Shown piece by piece: positions 25,782 through 33,590 of a stretch of 36,941 nucleotides of DNA; within the stretch, counting starts at the first letter, position 1, and each line of letters begins with the position of its first letter. The DNA comes from JBAXGW01 sp037139195 (GTDB taxonomy: Bacteria; Bacteroidota; Bacteroidia; Bacteroidales; JAHJDW01), in the NCBI GenBank assembly GCA_037139195.1, contig JBAXGW010000047.1, positions 1 to 36,941 on the forward strand. The letters run 5' to 3'. The translations under genes were made by a program, and so were the position numbers. Under the pieces are notes generated by a model. That model made no database searches and had not been told where the DNA came from. It saw nothing but the letters and a program-made list of their open reading frames with translations.

Positions 25782-27007
25782 TATTCTTTATCTAGGTTTT
25801 GTAACTCAATAATAACTCTAAGAAGTCCAATTAGAGTATTTTTGTAATATTTATTCATGCCAGGTTGAATGATATATTGCACATCTGGCTGAATGCTAAG
25901 ATACTTATTAATTCGGTAATTACCAATAAATTCAATTACATTTTCGTAGCTATCACCTAGATTTATGTAATTGATGTTTGATTCATTGAAACGAGCATCT
26001 GGTGAAAGAGACAGAAATCCAATTGAAACAGCAGATTCTTTTCTTTTAAATCCATTGAAACTAATTCCAAAAGAATAATATTTAGATGCAAAAACTTTTT
26101 TATATGGAGCAATACTGCCAACTGCAAATATTCCTAAACCATTTTCATTGTTTGTTTTTGAAGGAATAACTAGCTTTGAAATGCTTAAATAATAAAAATC
26201 TTTAGCTTTGAAGCTTTCGTTTTTCCATGTGAACATGTCGGTTTCTTCAAGTCCAATTCCAAAAGATGCTTTGCCAGTATAAACGGAATCTTTCGATAGA
26301 AATTTATATGTTGCTTCGTACATATATAAACTGTGCTTGTTTTCGAAACACTTTTTCCAATTAACGCCATAAGGATTAGACGTGAAATCGCCAGGGTCGG
26401 CTTTATATACAGATGCTTGCATTTCTAATCTACTGTTGAAATCATATTTGATAAATGCGCCAGGTGCTAACAAAGGGAATATTGATAAAGGCATATTTGC
26501 CGATGCTGTTGGTAAAACGCCGTGCGAGCTGTTGATAAACCCTGACGTATAATCATTAACCATAAAGTCGGCATTCATATCTAATTGCCCAACTCTAATT
26601 GTTAGTTTTTCTTTTATAACTTGTTCGTACCAAGCTTCATAAAGAGCAATATGTTTCTCTGCTTCGATATTAGAAAATGTTTGGGCATCATATAGATAAT
26701 TTCCACTAGGAGCTTGCCCAAAAGTTGACATCGCTTGAACAAATAAAGTTCCATTTTTCCAAAGTTTAAGGTCGTCAGACTTGAATTTTGCAGCCAAATC
26801 GGCTTCGCCCAAATAGCAAGAAAATGGGCGAGGGGATGTTAAAAGAGTTTGGATGTTGTTGGGAGCATTTTTTATTCCAGGTTTTGTTAGGTTGCTAGCA
26901 ACGTCATTTCGAAAATGGAAATGAAAATGCGGTGATTGTAAGCTATCTTGAGCCTTTAAAGATGCAATGTTGAAAATTAAAATAAATAGCAATAAATTTC
27001 TCTTCAT
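25781..27007 (-). CDS. OprB-like carbohydrate porin family protein
   Basis: A 408-residue protein with a signal peptide (1-19, ending ASLKAQ). The barrel features TLFVQAMSTFGQAPSGNY, EAWYEQVIKEKLTIRVGQLDMNADF, GAFIKYDFNSRLEMQASVYKADP and repeated strands with aromatic ends fit the OprB carbohydrate-selective porin family (PF04966). It would lie in the outer membrane. Its stop overlaps the cheR start by one base, so the two are co-translated, an unexpected pairing that hints at a link between solute entry and chemotaxis. Confidence 0.75.
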   Translation of the reverse strand: MKRNLLLFILIFNIASLKAQDSLQSPHFHFHFRNDVASNLTKPGIKNAPNNIQTLLTSPRPFSCYLGEADLAAKFKSDDLKLWKNGTLFVQAMSTFGQAPSGNYLYDAQTFSNIEAEKHIALYEAWYEQVIKEKLTIRVGQLDMNADFMVNDYTSGFINSSHGVLPTASANMPLSIFPLLAPGAFIKYDFNSRLEMQASVYKADPGDFTSNPYGVNWKKCFENKHSLYMYEATYKFLSKDSVYTGKASFGIGLEETDMFTWKNESFKAKDFYYLSISKLVIPSKTNNENGLGIFAVGSIAPYKKVFASKYYSFGISFNGFKRKESAVSIGFLSLSPDARFNESNINYINLGDSYENVIEFIGNYRINKYLSIQPDVQYIIQPGMNKYYKNTLIGLLRVIIELQNLDKE

Positions 27008-27017
27008 ATTCTTTGTT

Positions 27018-27342
27018 ATTTGGCTAAAGCCATAGATTAGTGTTTTTTTTAACCCTCTGGCTGAAGCCAGAGGGAATTGATTTTTTCAATTGCGGCTGGC
27101 TTTAGCATTAAAGTCAAAAGGAAAATATATTTTTTTAATTGCAGCTGGCTTTAGCATTTAAGTCAAAAGCAAAATATATTTTTTTAATTTCGGCTGGCTT
27201 TAGCATTAAAGTCAAAAGCAAAATATTTTTTTTCAATTGCGGCTGGCTTTAGCATTAAAGTCAAAAGCAAAATATTTTTTTTTAATTGCGGCTGGCTTCA
27301 GCCAGCCGCAAAAATAATATAATCAAACGGCTTTAGCCAAAT
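27018..27342. repeat. REP-like array: inverted ends, 49-bp tandem, strong hairpins
   Basis: This 334-bp gap is almost all repeat. Its ends are ATTTGGCTAAAGCC (27018-27031) and the exact inverse (27329-27342). Inside are a perfect hairpin (27053-27074, 10-bp stem), a tandem of exact 49-bp period with starts at 27092, 27141, 27190, 27239 and 27288 (each unit begins with a variant of GCGGCTGGCTTTAGCATT), and a final perfect hairpin (27288-27309, 10-bp stem, 2-nt loop). It lies just downstream of tnpA. Confidence 0.9.
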
Positions 27343-27785
27343 TAAACAGAATCATTAATTTTCATAAAATCATATTTGCTAATAAATTCATCATATTCAT
27401 CTTGAGATGTTTTTGTTTTATGATGTTCTTCTTGGTTTTTAATGTAAAGTCTGGTTTTTTTTATCATTGAACCTGAAACAGATGCAGCATAATAATCATT
27501 TTGCCATTCGAAAGTTTCAGTAGTTAGTTTGTTCTTGTTTATCCAAAAGGAGGATTCTCCTTTAATTAGGTTCATTGTTTTTTGAATTGTTTGATCCGAT
27601 CCCAATGAAACAAGGCAATGACAATGATCATTGTGTCCGCTGATATAATCAATGAAAATTCCTTTTGATCTTGCATTATCAAAAATATGTTGCCAAACAT
27701 TTTGTCGCAATTCTTTGTTGTTTAGAAAAGGATATCTGTTTTTTGTGCTCCAAACAAAATGTATATATACTTTTATAAATGGCAT
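27342..27785 (-). CDS. tnpA: REP-associated / IS200-type tyrosine transposase
   Basis: A 147-residue Y1 transposase. The start YIHFVWSTKNRYPFL is typical of the REP-associated (RAYT) branch. The HUH motif is H54-C-H56 (NDHCHCLV), and the catalytic Tyr/Gln motif is YIKNQ (Y114, Q118) followed by EEHH. All expected residues are present, so the enzyme could be active. It is flanked on both sides by repeats built on GGCTWWAGCC (W is A or T), likely its DNA substrates. No tnpB or accessory gene is present. It splits the che cluster between the cheR-like and OprB-like genes. Confidence 0.9.
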   Translation of the reverse strand: MPFIKVYIHFVWSTKNRYPFLNNKELRQNVWQHIFDNARSKGIFIDYISGHNDHCHCLVSLGSDQTIQKTMNLIKGESSFWINKNKLTTETFEWQNDYYAASVSGSMIKKTRLYIKNQEEHHKTKTSQDEYDEFISKYDFMKINDSV

Positions 27786-27798
27786 ATCTTAATTTGAT

Positions 27799-27901
27799 AT
27801 TTGGCTAAAGCCGATTTGTATTTTATTTTTTTAAACTCTGGCTAAAGCCAGAGAGAATTGATATATTTTTTTTATTGATTGCGGTTGGCTAAAGCCATAA
27901 G
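27799..27901. repeat. REP-like hairpins upstream of tnpA
   Basis: ATTTGGCTAAAGCC (27799-27812) is identical to the copy at 27018. It is followed by a hairpin at 27836-27853 (8-bp stem CTCTGGCT, AA loop) and by GGTTGGCTAAAGCC around 27883-27896. The order box, then hairpin, then GAATTGAT repeats that at 27018-27080, so both sides of tnpA carry the same arrangement. Confidence 0.85.
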
Positions 27902-27945
27902 TGTTTGATTGTGTTATTTATAGAGCCTTTCGCATTAAAGCTCAT

Positions 27946-28545
27946 TTATCGTTTCTCAAAAATCTGAGCATGAGTTGATATTGGCACAAATTTATCACTT
28001 AATTTATCAGGCATTTTTTGTGTTTGTTCTGTTGCTAAAATTCCATTTGGCATCAGAGACTTATGAAACATGCTTATTACTTCTTCTCTTTGTGCCGGCG
28101 ATAAATGCAATAGTACATTTTTACAAATTATTAGGCTAAAATCATTATCTGAAGGTTTTAATTGAGTTAAATCTTCACGTTTAAAAATAATTTTAGAACG
28201 TATTTTATAATTTATTTGATAATTTTTGTCGTCGATTTTGTCAAAATATTTTTCAAACAAAGGCTTTGGAATTCTTTGCAATATATCGTAAGGATAAATA
28301 CCATTTAGAATTATTTCGCCAAACTGGTTGCTTATATCAATATCAGTTGCATGAATTTCAATGTTTTTGAAGCTGAATTGCCCCATTTTTTCTGCTAATA
28401 AGATAGCAAGAGTAAAAGGTTCTTCGCCCGATGCACAACCAGCATCCCAAATTTTAATTTTTGAACGTCCAGCAACTCTTGGTATTAGTTCGTCAACAAC
28501 ATATTCTAAGGTTTGTAAATCGCGGAAAAAGAAAGTAAATGCCAT
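27946..28545 (-). CDS. CheR-like methyltransferase lacking the N-terminal domain
   Basis: A 199-residue protein matching the catalytic half of CheR: FTFFFRDLQTLEYVV (3-17) aligns with TNKTDFFRESAHFDFL of the full CheR. The SAM motif IWDAGCASGEEPFTL, ATDID and ICKNVLLHLSP follow. The helical CheR N-domain is absent; the ATG abuts a palindromic repeat. It could be a truncated remnant or a functional stand-alone methyltransferase with another target. All SAM-binding motifs are retained, which argues for selection. A bona fide cheR lies 2.2 kb downstream. Confidence 0.8.
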   Translation of the reverse strand: MAFTFFFRDLQTLEYVVDELIPRVAGRSKIKIWDAGCASGEEPFTLAILLAEKMGQFSFKNIEIHATDIDISNQFGEIILNGIYPYDILQRIPKPLFEKYFDKIDDKNYQINYKIRSKIIFKREDLTQLKPSDNDFSLIICKNVLLHLSPAQREEVISMFHKSLMPNGILATEQTQKMPDKLSDKFVPISTHAQIFEKR

Positions 28546-28722
28546 ATAGTGAGTAGTGATTGGTGAATCGTGATTAGATGCTACGCAGTATAGTGAGTAG
28601 TGAGTAGTGAGTGGTGAATAGAAGCTACGCAGTCTGATTGTGTGTAGTGAATAGTTAGTGGTAAGTAGATGCTACGCATCGCTTATCCGCCGTCAGTCTC
28701 TACTCACGATTCACTACTCACT
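28546..28722 (-). repeat. Palindromic intergenic repeat, copy 3
   Basis: Read from the minus strand it starts within the stop codon of the 28718 gene (AAGTGAGTAGTGAA). It contains GACGGCGGATAAGCGATGC, two to three copies of GCGTAGC(A/T)TCTA and a 3' arm rich in CTATTCACTACTCAC that ends exactly at the ATG of the CheR-like gene. Confidence 0.8.
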
Positions 28723-29353
28723 TGTATATCTCAGCCAGTAAATTACTTATTGAATCCGACAAATTATTAAGTTCTGCGTTATTTCCTTTATTAAATAAAA
28801 CAACACCGCCTTTTTCGATGAAGCTTAATGCCATTTTTAGAGAATATTGGCTTTCTGTAAAAATTTCATCTGCGTTGTTGAATCGGATATTTGAATCATT
28901 AATAATTCTTTCGATGGTTTTTGCTGTGGTATTATCCACAATATTCATCATTTCTTGTTCTAATTCGTCAAGTAGATGTTCGCTTAAATCAAGCTTTTGA
29001 ATGTCTACTTTTAATTTTCTTATTTCAACTAGTTTTTTATACGTAGTTAATATATCTATGATTGCACCTGCAAAACACAAACCACTGTTTAAGGGTAATT
29101 TAACTGTAAAAAAAGCCTGCTTGCTACTGTAAGCTTGAATGAGAATAGCATCTGTTTCATTTCCTGTTAATATCAGAAACGAACCCAATATTTTATCCCA
29201 TACTTTTGAATATTGCTCAACATCAGCAAAGGTTTCAATATTCATGTCGTTATTGAAGAAAATGGTAAACAAGGTTTCATCCGAGTTTATTGAAAAATTT
29301 TCATTTTCAGGAAAGATGAAATTATGTAAATCGGGTAATTTGTAGGTAGACAT
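28718..29353 (-). CDS. Unrecognised chemotaxis-cluster protein
   Basis: A 211-residue, acidic, probably cytoplasmic protein with no signal peptide or membrane segment. I do not recognise the family. The first 110 residues appear mixed alpha/beta (VWDKILGSFLILTGNETDAILIQAY, FFTVKLPLNSGLCFAGAIID); the rest is helical with a likely coil (130-165). It lies between the chemoreceptor gene and the CheR-like gene, so it may be an adaptor or regulator of signalling; that is inference from position. A possible promoter lies upstream. Confidence 0.65.
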   Translation of the reverse strand: MSTYKLPDLHNFIFPENENFSINSDETLFTIFFNNDMNIETFADVEQYSKVWDKILGSFLILTGNETDAILIQAYSSKQAFFTVKLPLNSGLCFAGAIIDILTTYKKLVEIRKLKVDIQKLDLSEHLLDELEQEMMNIVDNTTAKTIERIINDSNIRFNNADEIFTESQYSLKMALSFIEKGGVVLFNKGNNAELNNLSDSISNLLAEIYK

Positions 29354-29379
29354 GATTGCGTTTTATTTTGATACAAAAA

Positions 29380-29387
29380 CAAAAGTA
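29380..29387 (-). promoter_or_regulatory. Putative -7 promoter box of the 28718-29353 gene
   Basis: The minus strand reads TACTTTTG, matching TAnnTTTG, 26 bp before the ATG at 29353. No clear -33 TTTG was found. It follows the repeat-filled gap after the receptor gene, where a new transcript could begin. Confidence 0.35.
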
Positions 29388-29417
29388 ATTAATAAGTTTT
29401 AATTTTTATGATTTTTT

Positions 29418-29517
29418 TTGTCTTCGACTACGCTCAGACTGACTGAATAGAGACTTTTAATGGTATTTGACTCGCTCAGGCTGATTTTTAAGTCCCCCTG
29501 AGCGAAGTCGAAGGGCA
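29418..29517. repeat. TTCGACT-GCTCAG repeat forming an inverted pair
   Basis: CTTCGACTACGCTCAG near 29422 and CCTGAGCGAAGTCGAAG near 29497 are inverted copies of the same motif. An intermediate GACTCGCTCAGG at 29469-29480 can pair with 29497-29504. The element lies 31 bp past the receptor stop codon and may stabilise or end its mRNA. Confidence 0.75.
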
Positions 29518-29548
29518 CTATTTGCCCTTTACCTTTAACTGTTCAAAA

Positions 29549-32500
29549 CTAAAAGCGTTCGTACTCATCTTCTTTGCTATCACCTAAATCAAAAGAAAAG
29601 CCTTTGCTTGAAGCAGGTTTAGATTTTACTTGATGACTAGGTTTTTGCGAAAACATTTGAGTTACGTTTGGTTTTTTAGCTTTTATTTCTTGACTTCTTC
29701 CCATGTTGTTATCATGAATTTTGAAGAAAGAAACCAATTCTAATAATTGTTCAGCTTGACTTGATAACTCTTCAGAACTTGTTGCCATTTCTTCAGAAGC
29801 AGCCGCATTTTGTTGAGTTATTTGGTTCAACTGTTGGATTGCGTTATTAATTTGGTCAGCACCAGAGTTTTGCTCAATACTTGCAGCAGTTATTTCTTGT
29901 ACTAATTTAGAAGTACGTTGGATGTCTGGAACAATATTAGCTAATAAAGCACCTGATTTAACAGCCACTTCAACACTAGATTTTGATAATCCATCAATTT
30001 CAGCAGCAGCAATTTGAGAGCGTTCTGCTAATTTACGAACTTCAGCAGCAACTACAGCAAATCCTTTTCCATGTTCGCCAGCACGAGCAGCTTCAACCGC
30101 AGCGTTAAGAGCTAATATGTTAGTTTGGAAAGCTATATCGCTAATGATTGATACTTTATCAGCAATTGATTTCATTGATTCAACTGTTTTGTTAACCGAG
30201 TTGCTACCTTCTAAAATGTCGCCAGCCGCTTTGTTAGCAATTTTTTCTGTTTGTTGTGCGTTATCTGTATTTTGTTGAATGTTCGACGACATTTCTTCCA
30301 TAGAAGAAGAAACCTCTTCGGTTGATGAAGCTTGTTCTGTAGCACCTTGAGAAACTTGTTGAGAATTAGAACTCATTTCCTGACTTGCAGCAGATATATT
30401 GTTTGCAGCATTACGAACGCGAGCAACCACATCAGCAGTAGCTTTCACCATATCAGTAAGAGCCATCATTAATTCATCGTTAGTGCTTCTAGGTTTCAGT
30501 TCAACAGTTAAATCGCCACCAGCAACTTTTTTAGCATTCACAACTATTTCGTTAAGAGCTAAAATTAAGGTATTTAAGTTGCTCTTAATAGCATTAAAAT
30601 CACCATTGTAATTATCTGTAATAATCTGAGGATTGTCTCCTTTAGAAATTCTGTCCACGTATTCAGCAGCTACATTCAATGGCCCAATAACAGCGTCTAA
30701 AGTGTTATTAACACCATCAACTATTGCTTTGAAATCACCTTGATGTTTAGAAGCATCAGCACGAGTAGCAAGTTTTCCATCAACAGCAGCATTTGCTAAC
30801 ATTTTAGCATCAGAAACAAGTAAATTAACTGCATCAATACATTGATTCAAGTTGTTTTTAATAGTGTTGAAATCACCATTGTAGTTATCAGTGATTTTCG
30901 CTGGAATATTTCCTTTAGAAATCATATCTACATAATTAGCAGCAACATTAAGTGGGTTGATAACAGAATCTAAAGTTTCGTTAACACCAACAACAACCGC
31001 TTTGAAATCACCTTGGTGTTTAGTAGCATCAGCGCGAGTAGCTAATCGACCTTCAACAGCAGCAATAGAAAGCATTTTAGCGTCAGAAACAAGATTGTTT
31101 ACAGCTTCAATAGCTTTATTTAGGTTGTTTTTAATTTCGTTAAAATCACCATTGTAATTGTCTGTAATTCTTGGAGGAATATCTCCGTTAGAAATTCTTT
31201 CAACGTATTCAGCAGCTACATTTAATGGTCCAATAACAGCATCAAGAGTGTTGTTAACACCTTCAACAACTGCCTTGAAATCACCTTGATGTTTAGTAGC
31301 ATCTGCTCTAGTGTCTAATTTTCCAGCAACAGCAGCAATAGAAAGCATTTTAGCGTCATCAACTAAATTGTTAACAGCATCAATAGCTTTATTTAAGTTG
31401 TTTTTTATTTCATTGAAATCACCATTGTAATTGTCAGTTATTCTAGGAGGAATATCTCCATTAGAAATTCTTTCAACGTATTCAGCAGCTACATTTAATG
31501 GTCCAATAACAGCATCAAGAGTGTTGTTAACACCTTCAACAACTGCCTTGAAATCACCTTGATGTTTAGTAGCATCTGCTCTAGTGTCTAATTTTCCAGC
31601 AACAGCAGCAATAGAAAGCATTTTAGCGTCATCAACTAAATTGTTAACAGCATCAATAGCTTTATTTAAGTTGTTTTTTATTTCATTGAAATCACCATTG
31701 TAATTGTCAGTTATTCTAGGAGGAATATCTCCATTAGAAATTCTTTCAACGTATTCAGCAGCTACATTTAATGGTCCAATAACAGCATCAAGTGTATTGT
31801 TTACGCCTTGAACGATAGCACGGAAGTCTCCTTCGTGTTTAGAAGCATCAGCTCTAGTGTCAAGTTTTCCTTCAACAGCAGCAACAGAAAGCATTTTAGC
31901 ATCGTTAACTAATAAATTAACAGCGTCAATAGCTAAATTTAAGTTGTTTTTAATTTCATTGAAATCACCATTATAGTTATCTGTGATTCTTGGAGGAATA
32001 TTTCCTTTACCAATTCTTTCAATATATTCAGCAGCAACGTTCAATGGTCCAATAACAGCATCTAAAGTTTTATTGAAGCCAATGATAATTCCACGGAACT
32101 CTTCATTGATTTCCTCTGGTTTACCACGTGCATCTAATTTTCCCCCAACTGCAGCAGTAACTAATTCATCTGTTTGTTTTAATACAGATTTTATAATTGT
32201 AGTAATGTTTCCAGCAATTACTAAACCTAAAATGATAGCTAAAACTACAGCAATAATAATAAAAATAATTAAAAGTAAAGTTGCACTATTTGCGATTGCA
32301 GTATTATCATTTGAAATTTTAGTGCCTGTTGAAGCCATATAATCATTCAATGTGTCAACTGCTTTTTGCATGACCTCATTGGCTTTAAACATGTCAGTTT
32401 TAATAAATGACATTGCAGCAGAGTCATTATTTGTTAATACTAATGGACTTATTTTTTCTATAGCATCAACATAGACTTGTTTTGCAGCTATTATAGCTTC

Positions 32501-32842
32501 GTAATTTTTTTTGTCTTGGTCGTCAATGAAAGATACAGAGTACTTTGCTAAAGCACTATCAAGTTTAATATTTAATTCTTTTATTCTATCAAGTTTTGAT
32601 TGTGCTTCTTCTTCGTTATTTGCCAAAACAGAATAAAGAACATTCACACGAATGCGTTGGAAATCTGTTGCAATATTTACAACTAATCCATAAGGTTTTA
32701 CTATCTCTTCATACATTGCCGTGTCAGCAGTATCAATCTTTTTCATTTGAGCGATGCCAAAAATTCCTACTATTGCAGCAATTAATGCTACTACGATAAA
32801 GCCAAAAAGCAATTTGGTTCTAATTTTCATTTTGTTAAACAT
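29549..32842 (-). CDS. Methyl-accepting chemotaxis protein with a poly-HAMP array
   Basis: A 1097-residue receptor. TM1 is 10-30, a helical 4HB-like sensor 31-188 and TM2 189-211. A HAMP follows at about 212-260. Then come six tandem 91-residue units (261-351, 352-442, 443-533, 534-624, 625-715, 716 to about 800), each with the size of two HAMP domains and a conserved GDFxxIxxxLNxxI-like pattern. The MCP signalling domain covers about 810-1035, with the tip at DIAFQTNILALNAAVEAARAGEHGKGFAVVA. The C-terminus is a basic linker ending EYERF, like the CheR-binding pentapeptide of enteric receptors. It feeds CheA through CheW. A strong Shine-Dalgarno fixes this start over Met5. Confidence 0.95.
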   Translation of the reverse strand: MFNKMKIRTKLLFGFIVVALIAAIVGIFGIAQMKKIDTADTAMYEEIVKPYGLVVNIATDFQRIRVNVLYSVLANNEEEAQSKLDRIKELNIKLDSALAKYSVSFIDDQDKKNYEAIIAAKQVYVDAIEKISPLVLTNNDSAAMSFIKTDMFKANEVMQKAVDTLNDYMASTGTKISNDNTAIANSATLLLIIFIIIAVVLAIILGLVIAGNITTIIKSVLKQTDELVTAAVGGKLDARGKPEEINEEFRGIIIGFNKTLDAVIGPLNVAAEYIERIGKGNIPPRITDNYNGDFNEIKNNLNLAIDAVNLLVNDAKMLSVAAVEGKLDTRADASKHEGDFRAIVQGVNNTLDAVIGPLNVAAEYVERISNGDIPPRITDNYNGDFNEIKNNLNKAIDAVNNLVDDAKMLSIAAVAGKLDTRADATKHQGDFKAVVEGVNNTLDAVIGPLNVAAEYVERISNGDIPPRITDNYNGDFNEIKNNLNKAIDAVNNLVDDAKMLSIAAVAGKLDTRADATKHQGDFKAVVEGVNNTLDAVIGPLNVAAEYVERISNGDIPPRITDNYNGDFNEIKNNLNKAIEAVNNLVSDAKMLSIAAVEGRLATRADATKHQGDFKAVVVGVNETLDSVINPLNVAANYVDMISKGNIPAKITDNYNGDFNTIKNNLNQCIDAVNLLVSDAKMLANAAVDGKLATRADASKHQGDFKAIVDGVNNTLDAVIGPLNVAAEYVDRISKGDNPQIITDNYNGDFNAIKSNLNTLILALNEIVVNAKKVAGGDLTVELKPRSTNDELMMALTDMVKATADVVARVRNAANNISAASQEMSSNSQQVSQGATEQASSTEEVSSSMEEMSSNIQQNTDNAQQTEKIANKAAGDILEGSNSVNKTVESMKSIADKVSIISDIAFQTNILALNAAVEAARAGEHGKGFAVVAAEVRKLAERSQIAAAEIDGLSKSSVEVAVKSGALLANIVPDIQRTSKLVQEITAASIEQNSGADQINNAIQQLNQITQQNAAASEEMATSSEELSSQAEQLLELVSFFKIHDNNMGRSQEIKAKKPNVTQMFSQKPSHQVKSKPASSKGFSFDLGDSKEDEYERF
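31188..31792 (-). repeat. Exact 273-bp tandem duplication inside the receptor gene
   Basis: The DNA of the second and third 91-codon units is identical over the full 273 bp. The identical run is about 330 bp (31188-31519 against 31461-31792), with differences only beyond it. This points to a recent unequal crossover or gene conversion. Confidence 0.85.
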
Positions 32843-32850
32843 AAATTTTT

Positions 32851-32856
32851 CCTCCT
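32851..32856 (-). promoter_or_regulatory. Strong Shine-Dalgarno (AGGAGG) of the receptor gene
   Basis: The minus strand reads AGGAGG, 8 nt before the ATG at 32842. It is the only full-consensus site I noticed ahead of a gene here and supports Met1. Bacteroidota genes usually lack it. Confidence 0.8.
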
Positions 32857-32871
32857 TTTTATATTATTATT

Positions 32872-33369
32872 TTATTTTTCTGTTTCTGAATTAAAATCTT
32901 TTAAATCTATTATTTCTGCTGTATTGAAAATCAAATCCATGTCTAACAACATGGCAAATTGAGTTTCATCGTATTTATACATGCCTGTAATAAATTCTGA
33001 TTTAAATTTATTGCCAATGTTTGGTGGAGGAAGAATTTCTTCGCCCTCAATTTCAAGCACTTCAAGAACGCCATCAACTAGAGCACCTACATTAATAACT
33101 TCATTGTCCATTTGAATTTCTAATACCAAAATACAGGTATGAGTAGTAAACTCTGTTGGAATCATTCCAAATTTTATACGAGTGTCAACCACTGGTAATA
33201 CTGTGCCACGTAAGTTAATAACTCCAAGCATGTACTCTGGAGCACGAGGCACTTTCGTTATTTTAGTCATTTCTAGGATATTGAGCACTTTGCCAACATG
33301 AGCAGCAAAGATTTCTTCTCCTAGTCGAAATGATAAATACGAATTGATTTTTTCGTTTTGTTCGCTCAT
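32872..33369 (-). CDS. cheW: Chemotaxis coupling protein CheW
   Basis: A 165-residue single CheW domain of normal length. Typical segments are YLSFRLGEEIFAAHVGKVLNIL, TKVPRAPEYMLGVINLRGTVLPVVD and GALVDGVLEVLEI. It links the receptor tip to CheA. It is followed after 29 bp by the receptor gene, and cheA lies upstream beyond an S23-type gene and two repeats. Confidence 0.95.
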   Translation of the reverse strand: MSEQNEKINSYLSFRLGEEIFAAHVGKVLNILEMTKITKVPRAPEYMLGVINLRGTVLPVVDTRIKFGMIPTEFTTHTCILVLEIQMDNEVINVGALVDGVLEVLEIEGEEILPPPNIGNKFKSEFITGMYKYDETQFAMLLDMDLIFNTAEIIDLKDFNSETEK

Positions 33370-33408
33370 AACGTTATATTTAGTTGTTAAATTTTTATTT
33401 ATTTTTAT

Positions 33409-33590
33409 AGTGAGTGGTGAGTAGTGAATCGTGAGTGGTGAATAGATGCTACGCAGGCTAGCTACGCTTGTTTTTTTTCTTCGCCGTCAAGCTCCACACA
33501 CTAATTCGCCGTCAGGCTCTACTCACTACTCACTAATATCTACTCACTAATTCGCCGTCAGGCTCTACTCACTATAGTCTACTCATTATT
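33409..33590 (-). repeat. Palindromic intergenic repeat, copy 4
   Basis: The minus strand begins at the TAG stop of the four-helix-bundle gene and holds two to three GAGCCTGACGGCGAATTAG units, a central GCGTAGCTAGCCTGCGTAGC and the 3' arm TATTCACCACTCACG. The 5' and 3' arms are complementary. The final codons AAT GAG TAG of the upstream gene already match the repeat. Confidence 0.85.

Noticed and set aside
27092..27309. The 49-bp tandem as a CRISPR array
   Set aside because: There are no unique spacers: the whole 49-bp unit is repeated. No cas genes are near, and the repeats are REP-like around a transposase.
29511..29531. Hairpin AAGGGCA...TGCCCTT just after the receptor stop as a terminator
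   Set aside because: No U-tract follows on the minus strand. It may act as an RNA stability hairpin, but there is not enough to call a terminator.
31983..32342. Plus-strand open frame of 119 codons opposite the receptor gene
   Set aside because: It mirrors the HAMP-coding strand, has repeat-derived low-complexity composition and no recognisable domain. The same is true of the other plus-strand frames, all of which lie opposite accepted genes.
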